NCBI GenBank assembly: GCA_045593325.1
Contig: JAZNWL010000041.1
Span: forward strand, 24,678 to 88,677
Origin: UMGS1484 sp045593325
Lineage (GTDB): Bacteria > Bacillota > Clostridia > Oscillospirales > Acutalibacteraceae
DNA length: 64,000 bases
Direction of reading: 5' to 3'
Positions 42,148-49,147 of the stretch are shown here, in pieces; position 1 is the stretch's first letter, and every line of letters starts with the position of its first letter. The position numbers and the translations under genes were made by a program. The notes beneath the pieces were generated by a model. It worked only from the letters and a program-made list of their open reading frames with translations. It did no database searches and was not told the DNA's origin.

Positions 42148-42770
42148 TTAATAAATTCGAGTAATTAAATATTCTTGATCCATTGTAAAGGCATTATCGA
42201 TCTTACGAAAACCGTAAAGTACTCCTTGATTTTTAGTTTGAACAATATCAAAGGTAACGTCCATGTCCCACCAAGAGCCATCAAAGTAAACTCGATTCCA
42301 AGAGTGGTGATATTGAGCGTTATCCCGCTTATCGCCATCGACAACATAGCATGGAATATTTTGACTCCGACATAGTGCGGCGAACAGATGAGAAAAGCAA
42401 TGCGAGTATAAGCGCAGTTACTATTAAAATATATATTTTCGTCAGCAGTTTATCCTTACTGGAATTATCGGTAAAAGCAAAAAAATACAGAAAAATAATT
42501 ACAAGTGAAATTAGTGCCAAAAAAGGAAAAACTCTGCGACAATAAATCGAGTAAGTAATATTCATACAAGCAATGAGTATCATCAAGATATAAACCGCTG
42601 CTTTCATCGCTTTTGAATTTATCTTAACTGTTAAAAACCAAGTGAGTAAGGCTGATAGTAGGTAGAACACCTGTAGAGTGGGAGAGAGAACAAGGAAGTC
42701 TCTCAAACCAAATCCCAATAGTAAGTTATATGTAAGTGTTATGGAAAAGAAAATAATCCTTGTTTTTCAT
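42148..42770 (-). pseudogene. Broken membrane protein with C-terminal transglutaminase-like domain
   Basis: AAAGGAG precedes an ATG at 42770, but after MKNKDYFLFHNTYI that frame stops. One base less in the A5 run at 42763-42767 would give MKTRIIFFSITLTYN and join the long open frame of a four- to five-span membrane protein (to 42329). From about 42417 a third frame, open to the stop at 42148-42150, reads LFAALCRSQNIPCYVVDG and YHHSWNRVYFDGSWWDMDVTFD: the His and Asp blocks of a transglutaminase-like (papain-fold) domain. The segment that should carry the catalytic Cys (GxCxxF) is missing or scrambled at the junction. So at least one frameshift plus a deletion separate this from an intact gene. 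Region is AT-rich and accessory. Confidence 0.7.
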
Positions 42771-42811
42771 TTCAATTCTCCTTTAAGTAAGAAATCCTTT
42801 GAAACGAAGAA

Positions 42812-42846
42812 GTGGCAGTACAGAGCAAATCGCTCTGTACTGCCAC
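42812..42846. repeat. Perfect 15-bp inverted repeat near tRNA-Leu
   Basis: GTGGCAGTACAGAGC-AAATC-GCTCTGTACTGCCAC, with no T-run on either side. It lies between the pseudogene start and the tRNA-Leu terminator. Purpose unknown. Confidence 0.65.
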
Positions 42847-42883
42847 AAACAAAGACTTATGTAATATCTTTTAAGAAAACAAC

Positions 42884-42923
42884 AAACCCGAACGTTTCAC
42901 CGATTGGTAAAAGGTTCGGGTTT
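42884..42923 (-). terminator. Terminator of tRNA-Leu
   Basis: AAACCCGAAC / GTTCGGGTTT stem, nine bases after the encoded CCA, followed on the minus strand by TGTTGTTTTCTT. Confidence 0.75.
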
Positions 42924-42931
42924 GAATGCTT

Positions 42932-43015
42932 TGGTGCGGGCGAAGGGACTTGAACCCCCACGTCGTAGACACCAGATCCTAAGTCTGGCGCGTCTGCCAA
43001 TTCCGCCACGCCCGC
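42932..43015 (-). tRNA. tRNA-Leu(TAG)
   Basis: Minus strand: acceptor GCGGGCG / CGCCCGC, D-arm GGCGGAATTGGCAGACGC, anticodon arm CCAGA-CTTAGGA-TCTGG with anticodon TAG (leucine), a long variable arm typical of class II tRNAs, T-arm GGGGGTTCAAGTCCC, and encoded CCA. 84 nt. Confidence 0.96.
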
Positions 43016-43115
43016 AGGCAACGTCCGTATTATAGCATAGGATATTAAAAATTGCAAGAGATTCTTCCGCAAAATAAACAGTTTTAAAAAAACACGCTGT
43101 TCACAAGAAATATGG

Positions 43116-43144
43116 TTGTATTTTTCTACAAAACATGATAAAAT
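43116..43144 (+). promoter_or_regulatory. Promoter of the zinc-ribbon protein gene
   Basis: TTGTAT (43116-43121), 17-base spacer ending TGA, TAAAAT (43139-43144): extended -10 promoter. Confidence 0.6.
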
Positions 43145-43179
43145 ATTGTTGATCAACTATATATTAGGAGGCTGTAACA

Positions 43180-44166
43180 ATGGCATTTTTTGATGAATTA
43201 GGAAAAAAGATTTCCCAAACCAGTCAAGGTGTGGTTCAAAAAACCAAAGACACGGCAGAAACGCTAAAACTCAACAGCGCAATTTCCGAAGAGGAAAAGC
43301 GTATTCAAACCTATTACCGCGACTTAGGAAAAGCTTATTATGATACATATGCCAATGCACCTGATGTCGCATTTGCCGACATCATCAACGGCATCAAAGA
43401 ATCAGAAAGCAAAATCCAACAACACAAAGAGCAAATCATCCGTTTAAAGGGAATTGTAAGTTGTCCCAACTGCGGCGGTGAGGTTGCCAACAATGCGCTG
43501 TTCTGCAGTTTGTGCGGTTATCGCATGAATCCGCAACCCCAAGCAGCTACCGCCCCCGCTCAACAGTTTTGCACCATTTGCGGCAACACGCTTAAAGCCG
43601 GCGCACAGTTCTGCACTGCTTGCGGCACCAAAGTAACCGTCGCCGCACCGCAACAAGAAGCAGTATCCCAAGCGCCCGTACAACCCATTGTTCCTCAACC
43701 GGAAATGATTCCCGAAGTGCCCGTACAGCCCGTTGTTCCTCAACCGGAAATTATTCCCGAAGTGCCCGTACAACCCGTTGTTCCTCAACCGGAAATCGTT
43801 CCCGAAGTGCCCGTGGAACCGATCATTCCTCAGCCCGAAACCGTTCCCGAAGCGGAAACAGTCTCCCCCGCCGAGGAAGATTCCCATCAATGCCCTGTTT
43901 GCCACGCAGCTGTTCCTGCCGGTTATTTCTTCTGTACTTCTTGCGGCACTCCCATGAACCGTCCCGAAGAACCCCAAACGCCCCAAGTGAACACCTGTCC
44001 CAACTGCAACGCGGTTTTGCCGGATGATGCCATGTTCTGCACCTCTTGCGGATTCGCCCTTCAAGGAACACCCGTCCCTGCCGTTCGGAGTTGCACCAAC
44101 TGCGGCAAAACTTTAGAAGATGATGCCATGTTCTGCACCAATTGCGGTACACCTGCAGCACAATAA
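43180..44166 (+). CDS. Multi zinc-ribbon protein with PQPE repeat linker
   Basis: A 328-residue cytoplasmic protein, function unknown. Residues 1-85 form a helical or coiled segment (EEEKRIQTYYRDLGKAYYD ... KIQQHKEQIIRLKG). Five double zinc ribbons follow, each with CxxC ... CxxC (SCPNCGG/FCSLCGY, FCTICGN/FCTACGT, QCPVCHA/FCTSCGT, TCPNCNA/FCTSCGF, SCTNCGK/FCTNCGT). Between ribbons two and three is a linker of four to five imperfect 14-residue repeats of PQPEIIPEVPVQPVV type. AGGAGG precedes the ATG. Clostridial proteins of this build are often annotated only as zinc-ribbon domain proteins. Monocistronic with its own terminator. Confidence 0.85.
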   Translation: MAFFDELGKKISQTSQGVVQKTKDTAETLKLNSAISEEEKRIQTYYRDLGKAYYDTYANAPDVAFADIINGIKESESKIQQHKEQIIRLKGIVSCPNCGGEVANNALFCSLCGYRMNPQPQAATAPAQQFCTICGNTLKAGAQFCTACGTKVTVAAPQQEAVSQAPVQPIVPQPEMIPEVPVQPVVPQPEIIPEVPVQPVVPQPEIVPEVPVEPIIPQPETVPEAETVSPAEEDSHQCPVCHAAVPAGYFFCTSCGTPMNRPEEPQTPQVNTCPNCNAVLPDDAMFCTSCGFALQGTPVPAVRSCTNCGKTLEDDAMFCTNCGTPAAQ

Positions 44167-44181
44167 CATTGTTAATTTGAT

Positions 44182-44215
44182 GGATGCTTCGTTTATAAAC
44201 GAGGCATCCTTTTTG
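44182..44215 (+). terminator. Terminator after the zinc-ribbon protein gene
   Basis: GGATGCTTCGTTT / AAACGAGGCATCC stem followed by TTTTTG. Confidence 0.85.
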
Positions 44216-44272
44216 TTTTATTTCTGTCTTTCTGTTCATATACTGTATCAATCAAATCAGGAGGTATGCACA

Positions 44273-44551
44273 ATGGCAGAAGAAAAACGAAACGGGAATC
44301 GCCCCCACAACGTTATTATGGAAGGAAGAAAATCACTTTCGGTCAGCGGTGTAACCGACGTGGACAGTTTTGATGAACAAGCAGTCATTCTTTATACCGA
44401 CATGGGGCAACTGACCGTAAAAGGCAACGGGTTACACATTGAACGACTAAACACCGATTTGGGAGAAATTTCGATGACCGGCAACATTTACGGATTGATG
44501 TACACCGATGAACGGGAAAAAAGCGGCTTTTTAGGACGGTTGTTCCGCTAA
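44273..44551 (+). CDS. yabP: Sporulation protein YabP
   Basis: A 92-residue protein required for spore cortex or coat steps in the mother cell. The conserved segments HNVIMEGRKSLSVSGVTDVDSFDE and TDMGQLTVKGNGLHIERLNTDLGEISMTGNI define the YabP/YqfC family. AGGAGG precedes the ATG at 44273; the frame is open further upstream but that part is terminator. The stop overlaps the yabQ start (TAATG), the usual yabP-yabQ-divIC arrangement of endospore formers. Confidence 0.93.
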   Translation: MAEEKRNGNRPHNVIMEGRKSLSVSGVTDVDSFDEQAVILYTDMGQLTVKGNGLHIERLNTDLGEISMTGNIYGLMYTDEREKSGFLGRLFR

Positions 44552-45036
44552 TGATGACCGAACTCTCTCAAGTACAAAGTGCAGAGCAGATTCTCACCTT
44601 TTTATATGCCGTTATATTGGGTGGCGTGTTATGTTTGGTTTTTGATTTGTTTCGGCTTCACCGTGCCACCACATCGGTGGGATCGATTGTAGTATTTGCG
44701 GAAGACTTACTCTTCTTCATCGTTTCGGCCGTCGTGGTTTTTTGCTTTTTCATGATTCGTTGCCACGGTGTGTTGCGGCTATATGTTTTTGCAGGAATCA
44801 TCCCCGGCTTTTTGGTGGTTCGATACACCGTCAGCCCATGGTTTTTAACCGTGATGATTGCCCTCATCAACATAATTAAGCGGTGTTTATTCTTTTTTCT
44901 GACGCCGATGATTCGAATCACGACCTTTGTCTTTTCAAAATTCCAAAAATCGGTTGCGGTCATCCTTCTTAAAATAAAAAATATTTTTAAAAGAAAGAAA
45001 AAACCCCTTGAAAATGGTAGTATGGTTGATGTATAA
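44551..45036 (+). CDS. yabQ: Spore cortex biosynthesis protein YabQ
   Basis: Membrane protein of 161 residues with four or five hydrophobic spans (about 15-35, 48-68, 72-90, 95-120); LGGVLCLVFDLFRLHRA is the YabQ signature. It is needed for cortex formation in Bacillus. The C-terminus is strongly basic (KKIKNIFKRKKKP). Start codon overlaps the yabP stop by one base; a second ATG follows immediately. Confidence 0.9.
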   Translation: MMTELSQVQSAEQILTFLYAVILGGVLCLVFDLFRLHRATTSVGSIVVFAEDLLFFIVSAVVVFCFFMIRCHGVLRLYVFAGIIPGFLVVRYTVSPWFLTVMIALINIIKRCLFFFLTPMIRITTFVFSKFQKSVAVILLKIKNIFKRKKKPLENGSMVDV

Positions 45037-45068
45037 TAGCCGTAGTTTTGATGAAGGTGGGATCGAGA

Positions 45069-45362
45069 TTGGCAAAAACACGACAAAACAAAGGTCTTGG
45101 CAGTAGTTTGGTTGTCAAAATCGTGCTGTTGCTGTTTATCGCATACAGTGTAGTCAATCTTACATCTGCACAAATTCGTTTATCCAAGAAAAACCAACAA
45201 TTGGCAGAACTGCAAGTCAAAGAACAAGAACTGCAACTCACCAACACCCAATTGCAAAGTTTGTTGGACGAAGGTTCATATGAAGATATGTTGGAACGTG
45301 CCTTACGGGAAAACGGATACGTTCGTTCAGATGAAAAGGTGTACACCGACATCAACCAATAA
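45069..45362 (+). CDS. divIC: Septum formation initiator DivIC/FtsB-like protein
   Basis: Bitopic cell-division protein: short basic N-terminus, one membrane span (SSLVVKIVLLLFIAYSVVNL), then a coiled coil (LSKKNQQLAELQVKEQELQLTNTQLQSLLDEG) and the conserved C-terminal YEDMLERALRENGYV. I prefer the TTG at 45069 as start because AAGGTGG lies nine bases upstream; the ATG at 45051 (six residues longer) lacks a ribosome site. Partner of DivIB and FtsL at the septum. Confidence 0.88.
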   Translation: MAKTRQNKGLGSSLVVKIVLLLFIAYSVVNLTSAQIRLSKKNQQLAELQVKEQELQLTNTQLQSLLDEGSYEDMLERALRENGYVRSDEKVYTDINQ

Positions 45363-45392
45363 TTACGCACACAGGTTCAAGGAGGCAATTGT

Positions 45393-45908
45393 TTGTCTAT
45401 GCAACTCGAGGTAGGTTCTATTGTAGAAGGGAAAGTGACCGGTATTACCAAATTCGGTGCTTTCATTGACTTGTCTGAAGGAAAATCCGGCATGGTTCAT
45501 ATTTCGGAAGTAGCTGACGTATTTGTCAGTGAGATCACCGAGTTTTTATCCGAAGGACAAATGGTCAAAGTTAAAGTGATCAACATTGGTGACGATGGCA
45601 AAATCAGTTTGAGCATGAAAAAAGCCAATCCCAAACCCCAAGCGCCTCGTCCGTCCCGTACACCCCGTCCCCCCATGGACAAAGACAAAGATGCGCCAAC
45701 TCCCCGTCCCATGCATCGACCCAAGCCTCAACCCAAGCCCCAGGCTCCCGTGTTTACCGGTGATCCCAATGTGGATTGGACTCCCGTAAAAAGCGGCAAC
45801 GCAGCTTTTGAGGATATGTTGCAAAAGTTTAAACAAACCAGCGAAGAAAAGACCTCCGGCATGAAAAAGGGGCAAGCCTCCCGCCGCGGCAACTCTCGCA
45901 GAAAATAG
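45393..45908 (+). CDS. S1 RNA-binding domain protein (YabR-like)
   Basis: A 171-residue protein with an N-terminal S1 domain (LEVGSIVEGKVTGITKFGAFIDLSEGKSGMVHISEVAD ... GKISLSMKKA, about 4-78), like general stress protein 13 and YabR, which occupies this same place after divIC in Bacillus. The remaining half is Pro/Arg/Lys-rich and ends in a basic RRGNSRRK tail, probably an additional RNA-contact region. The TTG at 45393, seven bases after AAGGAGG, is the likely start; the ATG two codons later is spaced too far. Confidence 0.88.
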   Translation: MSMQLEVGSIVEGKVTGITKFGAFIDLSEGKSGMVHISEVADVFVSEITEFLSEGQMVKVKVINIGDDGKISLSMKKANPKPQAPRPSRTPRPPMDKDKDAPTPRPMHRPKPQPKPQAPVFTGDPNVDWTPVKSGNAAFEDMLQKFKQTSEEKTSGMKKGQASRRGNSRRK

Positions 45909-45910
45909 AC

Positions 45911-45946
45911 AAAAAGCAGATCGGTGTTTCATCGATCTGCTTTTTT
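45911..45946 (+). terminator. Terminator after the yabP-S1 operon
   Basis: AAAAGCAGATCG / CGATCTGCTTTT stem with T6, directly after the stop of the S1-domain gene. Confidence 0.9.
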
Positions 45947-45977
45947 GTGATTTTGATTGAGGTGAAAAATGAAAAGC

Positions 45978-46010
45978 AAAATCCCGTCCTTTTACGAGAA
46001 CGGGATTTTT
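45978..46010 (-). terminator. Terminator beyond the tRNA relic
   Basis: AAAATCCCGT / ACGGGATTTT stem with A and T runs on both sides. It directly follows the tRNA 3'-end relic on the minus strand, as expected for a tRNA gene terminator. Confidence 0.75.
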
Positions 46011-46034
46011 GGAGCCGACACTCAAAATGGAACC
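46010..46034 (-). other. tRNA 3'-end relic
   Basis: Minus strand reads GTTCCATTTTGAGTGTCGGCTCCA: T-loop, 3' half of the T-stem, 3' half of the acceptor stem and CCA, immediately followed by a terminator. No 5' tRNA half is found upstream. It may be what remains of a lost tRNA gene or an integration-site duplicate. The rest of 45946-46285 shows hairpins but no gene. Confidence 0.5.
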
Positions 46035-46102
46035 GGTCTAAAAGCTTGATTTTCTTCAATTTAATATAACATTTTTTAGTGTAATTTTCAAGTTATATAT
46101 GT

Positions 46103-46142
46103 AAATAGAGTTATCCCGAAAATACGAGATAACTCTATTTTT
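46103..46142. terminator. Hairpin downstream of the lipoprotein gene
   Basis: AAATAGAGTTATC / GATAACTCTATTT, 13-bp perfect stem. It lies about 140 bases past the lipoprotein stop codon and is flanked by T on the plus side. Confidence 0.65.
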
Positions 46143-46284
46143 GATGGTATGACAAAAATCATACTGACACACCCAAAATCATACTAAAGAAAATACACTT
46201 AAAAACTTTGTTTTTAAGTGGTAAAACAGCCTAAAGAATGACGGCTATTCCTGCCTTACCTTTAACAACAGATATTATAGAATT

Positions 46285-47259
46285 TTATTTTGTTAGTTGT
46301 GCATTTACAATAGCAACACGAGCGCATATGTCCCCACTACTTGTTGATGTAACTCTAATTTCTAATTTTTCTCCATTCTTAACATCTAAGTTAACATGAA
46401 CTTTCCCGGTTGTTCTTGAAAAATTGCTTTTGCTATACTTTAAAACATCATCAACATAAATCCCTATGGTTGCTTCAGCTCTACTTTCCATTGAATCCGT
46501 AGCAACTATATCTAATGAAAGCTTAGAATATTTGCTGTCCAAATGATAAATCGCATACATGTTCGGCCATGCAGGGAAATAATGATATCCCATATAGTTT
46601 CTACCAAAAGAATCTGTCAATCCTCCTTTATCATATTTATATCCGCTGATAAAATCAGATTTACAATCTATAATAACTAATTTGTCAAGCCCAACTGGCA
46701 ACGAATCGGGGTCAACCTTTCCGCAACGAGAACATTTATTATTTACATAATTGTGTCCTAACGCACTGCCCTCTGTTTGTCCACAGCGTGTACAAGTTTT
46801 CGGTGAATTGCAATTTGCGGCAGAATAGTTATGACCGAGGGCGTTTCCGCTTGTTTTTCCGCAACGACCGCAAATTTTGGGACTTGTACAGGTTGCGGAT
46901 GAAAATTGATGTCCTAATGCTGTTCCGGCGGTTGCACCACAAGAGCACTTTTTCGGTGAAGTGCAGGTAGCATTAGAATAGCTGTGAGTGTGCGTAGGCT
47001 GATTTGTAGTGCTTGCAGGCTTTGATTGACTTACAGGAGTTTGTGTTTGAGTATCATTTTCTTTTGATTCTTCGGTATTAGATGATACTTCGTTGTTCTC
47101 CGATTCTGTTTGTGTGTTTTCTTCGGTATTTTGTGTTGTATCCGTTTGCGATTCGTATGGTGTGTTGGTTGGATTGCTACTTGTTTCTGTTATCCCACAC
47201 GCAGACAAGCAAAAAAGCATCCAAACAGCAAGCAATAATGAAATTAGTTTTTTTGACAT
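46285..47259 (-). CDS. Lipoprotein with CxxC ribbon repeats and C-terminal NPCBM-like domain
   Basis: A 324-residue exported lipoprotein. The signal ends in a lipobox, LSAC (Cys about 21). A Ser/Thr/Glu/Asn-rich linker (22-90) leads to four short CxxC repeats of the form GHxYxxATCxSPKxCxxCG (about 92-185); then a beta-sandwich (about 195-324) with DKLVIIDCKSDF, YSKLSLDIVATDS, IGIYVDDVLKYSKS and VNLDVKNGEKLEIRV, the pattern of NPCBM/NEW2-type carbohydrate-binding domains. The start at 47259 follows GGAGG. The CxxC ribbon resembles the one in the giant protein at 36665-40474 (GHDYANNQCQNCQ). AT-rich, alone, in an accessory stretch. Confidence 0.8.
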   Translation of the reverse strand: MSKKLISLLLAVWMLFCLSACGITETSSNPTNTPYESQTDTTQNTEENTQTESENNEVSSNTEESKENDTQTQTPVSQSKPASTTNQPTHTHSYSNATCTSPKKCSCGATAGTALGHQFSSATCTSPKICGRCGKTSGNALGHNYSAANCNSPKTCTRCGQTEGSALGHNYVNNKCSRCGKVDPDSLPVGLDKLVIIDCKSDFISGYKYDKGGLTDSFGRNYMGYHYFPAWPNMYAIYHLDSKYSKLSLDIVATDSMESRAEATIGIYVDDVLKYSKSNFSRTTGKVHVNLDVKNGEKLEIRVTSTSSGDICARVAIVNAQLTK

Positions 47260-47333
47260 TTTTCTTTCCTCCAAAAATAAAAAAGTGCGACAACCGAAGT
47301 CATCGCACCGAAAAACGCAAACCCCGATTGTCG

Positions 47334-47488
47334 CCAAACAAATTTAAATAGAATTAGAGCATCTCTGCCATAACCATTTAATGGAATTTGCGTTTTTACC
47401 AAATTCTAAAAAGATTATGACAGAAAAAGGGTATATTATTCCCATAAAGAAAAAGATACCACTAATTCTATTTATTAAATTTGTTTGG
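47334..47488. repeat. Inverted-repeat element, MITE-like
   Basis: CCAAACAAATTTAA-ATAGAATTAG (47334-47357) is repeated in inverted orientation at 47462-47488 with a three-base insertion (TTAATAAAT). The 104-base interior has smaller nested dyads and no convincing coding frame. The size and structure recall a non-autonomous miniature inverted-repeat transposable element; no target-site duplication is obvious. Confidence 0.55.
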
Positions 47489-47596
47489 CTCAATCAGTAT
47501 ATCACACTTTTGGAGTTTTTACAACTATTTGTAACAAAAATTTTTGTCCCTATTGTAACTCAACCATAACACACCGATGGTGATGGTACAAAGGAT

Positions 47597-47765
47597 AATG
47601 ATATATCGCTAACGCGATATGATATACAACTTGCGCCGTATGATATATTTGCGTTGCAAATATGATATAATATCCGTTCCTCCATATGCGAAGCATATAT
47701 CATCCACCGCAGGTGGATATCATACCAAAGGTATATCACCCGTTCCGTAAGGAACGGATATCATT
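47597..47765. repeat. Tandem array of unrelated mini-palindromes separated by ATGATAT / ATATCAT
   Basis: At least six short stems with 3-4-base loops follow each other: ATATCGC-TAAC-GCGATAT, ATATTTGC-GTT-GCAAATAT, ATATGC-GAA-GCATAT, ATCCACC-GCA-GGTGGAT, ATACC-AAA-GGTAT, CCGTTCC-GTAA-GGAACGG. Stem sequences differ but the joints are ATGATAT in the left half and its complement ATATCAT in the right half. ATATCCGTTCC (47670-47680) also pairs with GGAACGGATAT (47751-47761), enclosing the right half. Function unknown. Confidence 0.75.
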
Positions 47766-47766
47766 G

Positions 47767-47800
47767 AAAAAAGGACTTCACGAAAGTGAAGTCCTTTTTT
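47767..47800 (-). terminator. Terminator of tRNA-Thr
   Basis: AAGGACTTCAC-GAAA-GTGAAGTCCTT with A and T runs, two bases from the encoded CCA. Confidence 0.9.
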
Positions 47801-47801
47801 C

Positions 47802-47877
47802 TGGAGCTACTGATCCGATTCGAACGGACGACCTGCTCATTACGAGTGAGCTGCTCTACCTGCTGAGCCACAGTAGC
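47802..47877 (-). tRNA. tRNA-Thr(CGT)
   Basis: Minus strand: acceptor GCTACTG / CAGTAGC, D-arm GGCTCAGCAGGTAGAGC, anticodon arm GCTCA-CTCGTAA-TGAGC with anticodon CGT (threonine), T-arm CCGTTCGAATCGG, encoded CCA. 76 nt. Confidence 0.96.
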
Positions 47878-47963
47878 ATTTGCTTTTGGTATTATAACAG
47901 TTCCGCTTCTTTCCGTCAAGAGAAATTTTGCATTTCTCAAGAAAAGGTAAAAATATTTTTCAG

Positions 47964-47992
47964 TTGCAATTGATATTCGGTTATTGTATAAT
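47964..47992 (+). promoter_or_regulatory. Promoter of wecB
   Basis: TTGCAA (47964-47969), 17-base spacer, TATAAT (47987-47992), 31 bases before the ATG. Confidence 0.7.
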
Positions 47993-48022
47993 TGGGAAAA
48001 CAGTTGCTTTGAGGTGTTTTGT

Positions 48023-49105
48023 ATGAAAAAAATTTGCACGGTTGTAGGAGCACGCCCGCAGTTTATTAAATTAGCTGTCGTTTCACGGGTATTGCGAAAA
48101 GAATTTCAGGAAGTTCTGATCCACACCGGTCAACACTATGATTATAATATGTCGGACGTATTTTTTGAAGAAATGGGAATCCCCCACCCCGATTATAATT
48201 TGGGTATTTCGGGCGGCAGCCATGGTGCCATGACCGGTCAGATGCTGGCCGCCATTGAAGAAGTTCTGATCAAAGAACAACCGGATATGTTGTTGGTTTT
48301 CGGTGATACCAATTCCACCATGGCAGCGGCTCTGGCGGCGGTAAAACTCCACATTCCCGTTTGCCACGTTGAAGCAGGCAACCGTTTGGGAACGTATGAT
48401 AATCCCGAAGAGGTCAACCGCATTGTTACCGACCATGTTTCTACTTTGCATTTAGTGTGCACACCATCGGGTGTGGAATTTTTGAAAAAAGAAGGATTTG
48501 ATTCATCGGTACATTTGGTGGGCGACCCCATGTACGATGCTTTTTGTTATTATTCCGAAACCCTTTCGGGCAATGAGTTGGATGAATTACAGGATTTCAA
48601 CGGCAATGCTGTTACCCTGCCCGAACGGTTTTATTACATGACCTGCCATCGTCAGGAAAACACCGATACCGACGAAAAGTTGGATGCTATTTTCTCGGCA
48701 ATGGAGGAATTGGATGTTCCTGTGGTTTATCCCGTACACCCCCGCAACCGAGCAAGAGCAGAACGTTTGGCCCAACAAAAGGGGTATAAAAATATTATTT
48801 TGACCCAACCCGTCGGCTATAAAGCTTCCGTCGCTTTGGTGAACCGTGCCCAAAAAATCGTCACCGACTCCGGCGGACTGCAACGGGAAGCCTTTTATGC
48901 CAAAAAGCAATGCGTGACCATTTTTGATTTCGTGGCATGGCCCGAAACCATGAAAGACAATTGCAACCAACTTGCCAAACCCGACAAACAAGATATTTTG
49001 AATAAATTGAACACTCCCATTACCTTTGATCCCGCCTATCAGCCCTTTGGCGACGGTCACAGTGCCGAAAAAATCGTGGCGCTGATCAAACAATATTTCA
49101 ATTAA
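48023..49105 (+). CDS. wecB: UDP-N-acetylglucosamine 2-epimerase (non-hydrolysing)
   Basis: Interconverts UDP-GlcNAc and UDP-ManNAc, the latter feeding teichoic-acid linkage units or surface polysaccharide. The 360-residue GT-B-fold enzyme has VVGARPQFIKLA at 6-17, HTGQHYDYNMSDVFF near 37-51, DTNSTMAAALAA, HVEAGNR with the conserved Glu, and TDSGGLQREA near the C-terminus (catalytic Glu). Start 48023 follows GAGGTG and a consensus promoter. Monocistronic between tRNA-Thr and a strong bidirectional terminator. Confidence 0.95.
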   Translation: MKKICTVVGARPQFIKLAVVSRVLRKEFQEVLIHTGQHYDYNMSDVFFEEMGIPHPDYNLGISGGSHGAMTGQMLAAIEEVLIKEQPDMLLVFGDTNSTMAAALAAVKLHIPVCHVEAGNRLGTYDNPEEVNRIVTDHVSTLHLVCTPSGVEFLKKEGFDSSVHLVGDPMYDAFCYYSETLSGNELDELQDFNGNAVTLPERFYYMTCHRQENTDTDEKLDAIFSAMEELDVPVVYPVHPRNRARAERLAQQKGYKNIILTQPVGYKASVALVNRAQKIVTDSGGLQREAFYAKKQCVTIFDFVAWPETMKDNCNQLAKPDKQDILNKLNTPITFDPAYQPFGDGHSAEKIVALIKQYFN

Positions 49106-49106
49106 C

Positions 49107-49145
49107 AAAAAATGCTTAGGAACGGTAGATTCCTAAGCATTTTTA
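49107..49145. terminator. Bidirectional terminator between wecB and mltG
   Basis: AAAAATGCTTAGGAA / TTCCTAAGCATTTTT, long stem with A and T tails for converging genes. Confidence 0.9.
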
Positions 49146-49147
49146 AT

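Noticed and set aside
42165..42347. A 60-residue ORF as an independent small membrane protein
   Set aside because: It overlaps, in another frame, the recognisable transglutaminase-like fragment, which explains the open frame.
47597..47765. The mini-hairpin array as a CRISPR
   Set aside because: The repeated units are not identical, spacers are 5-8 bases rather than 25-40, and no cas gene is nearby.
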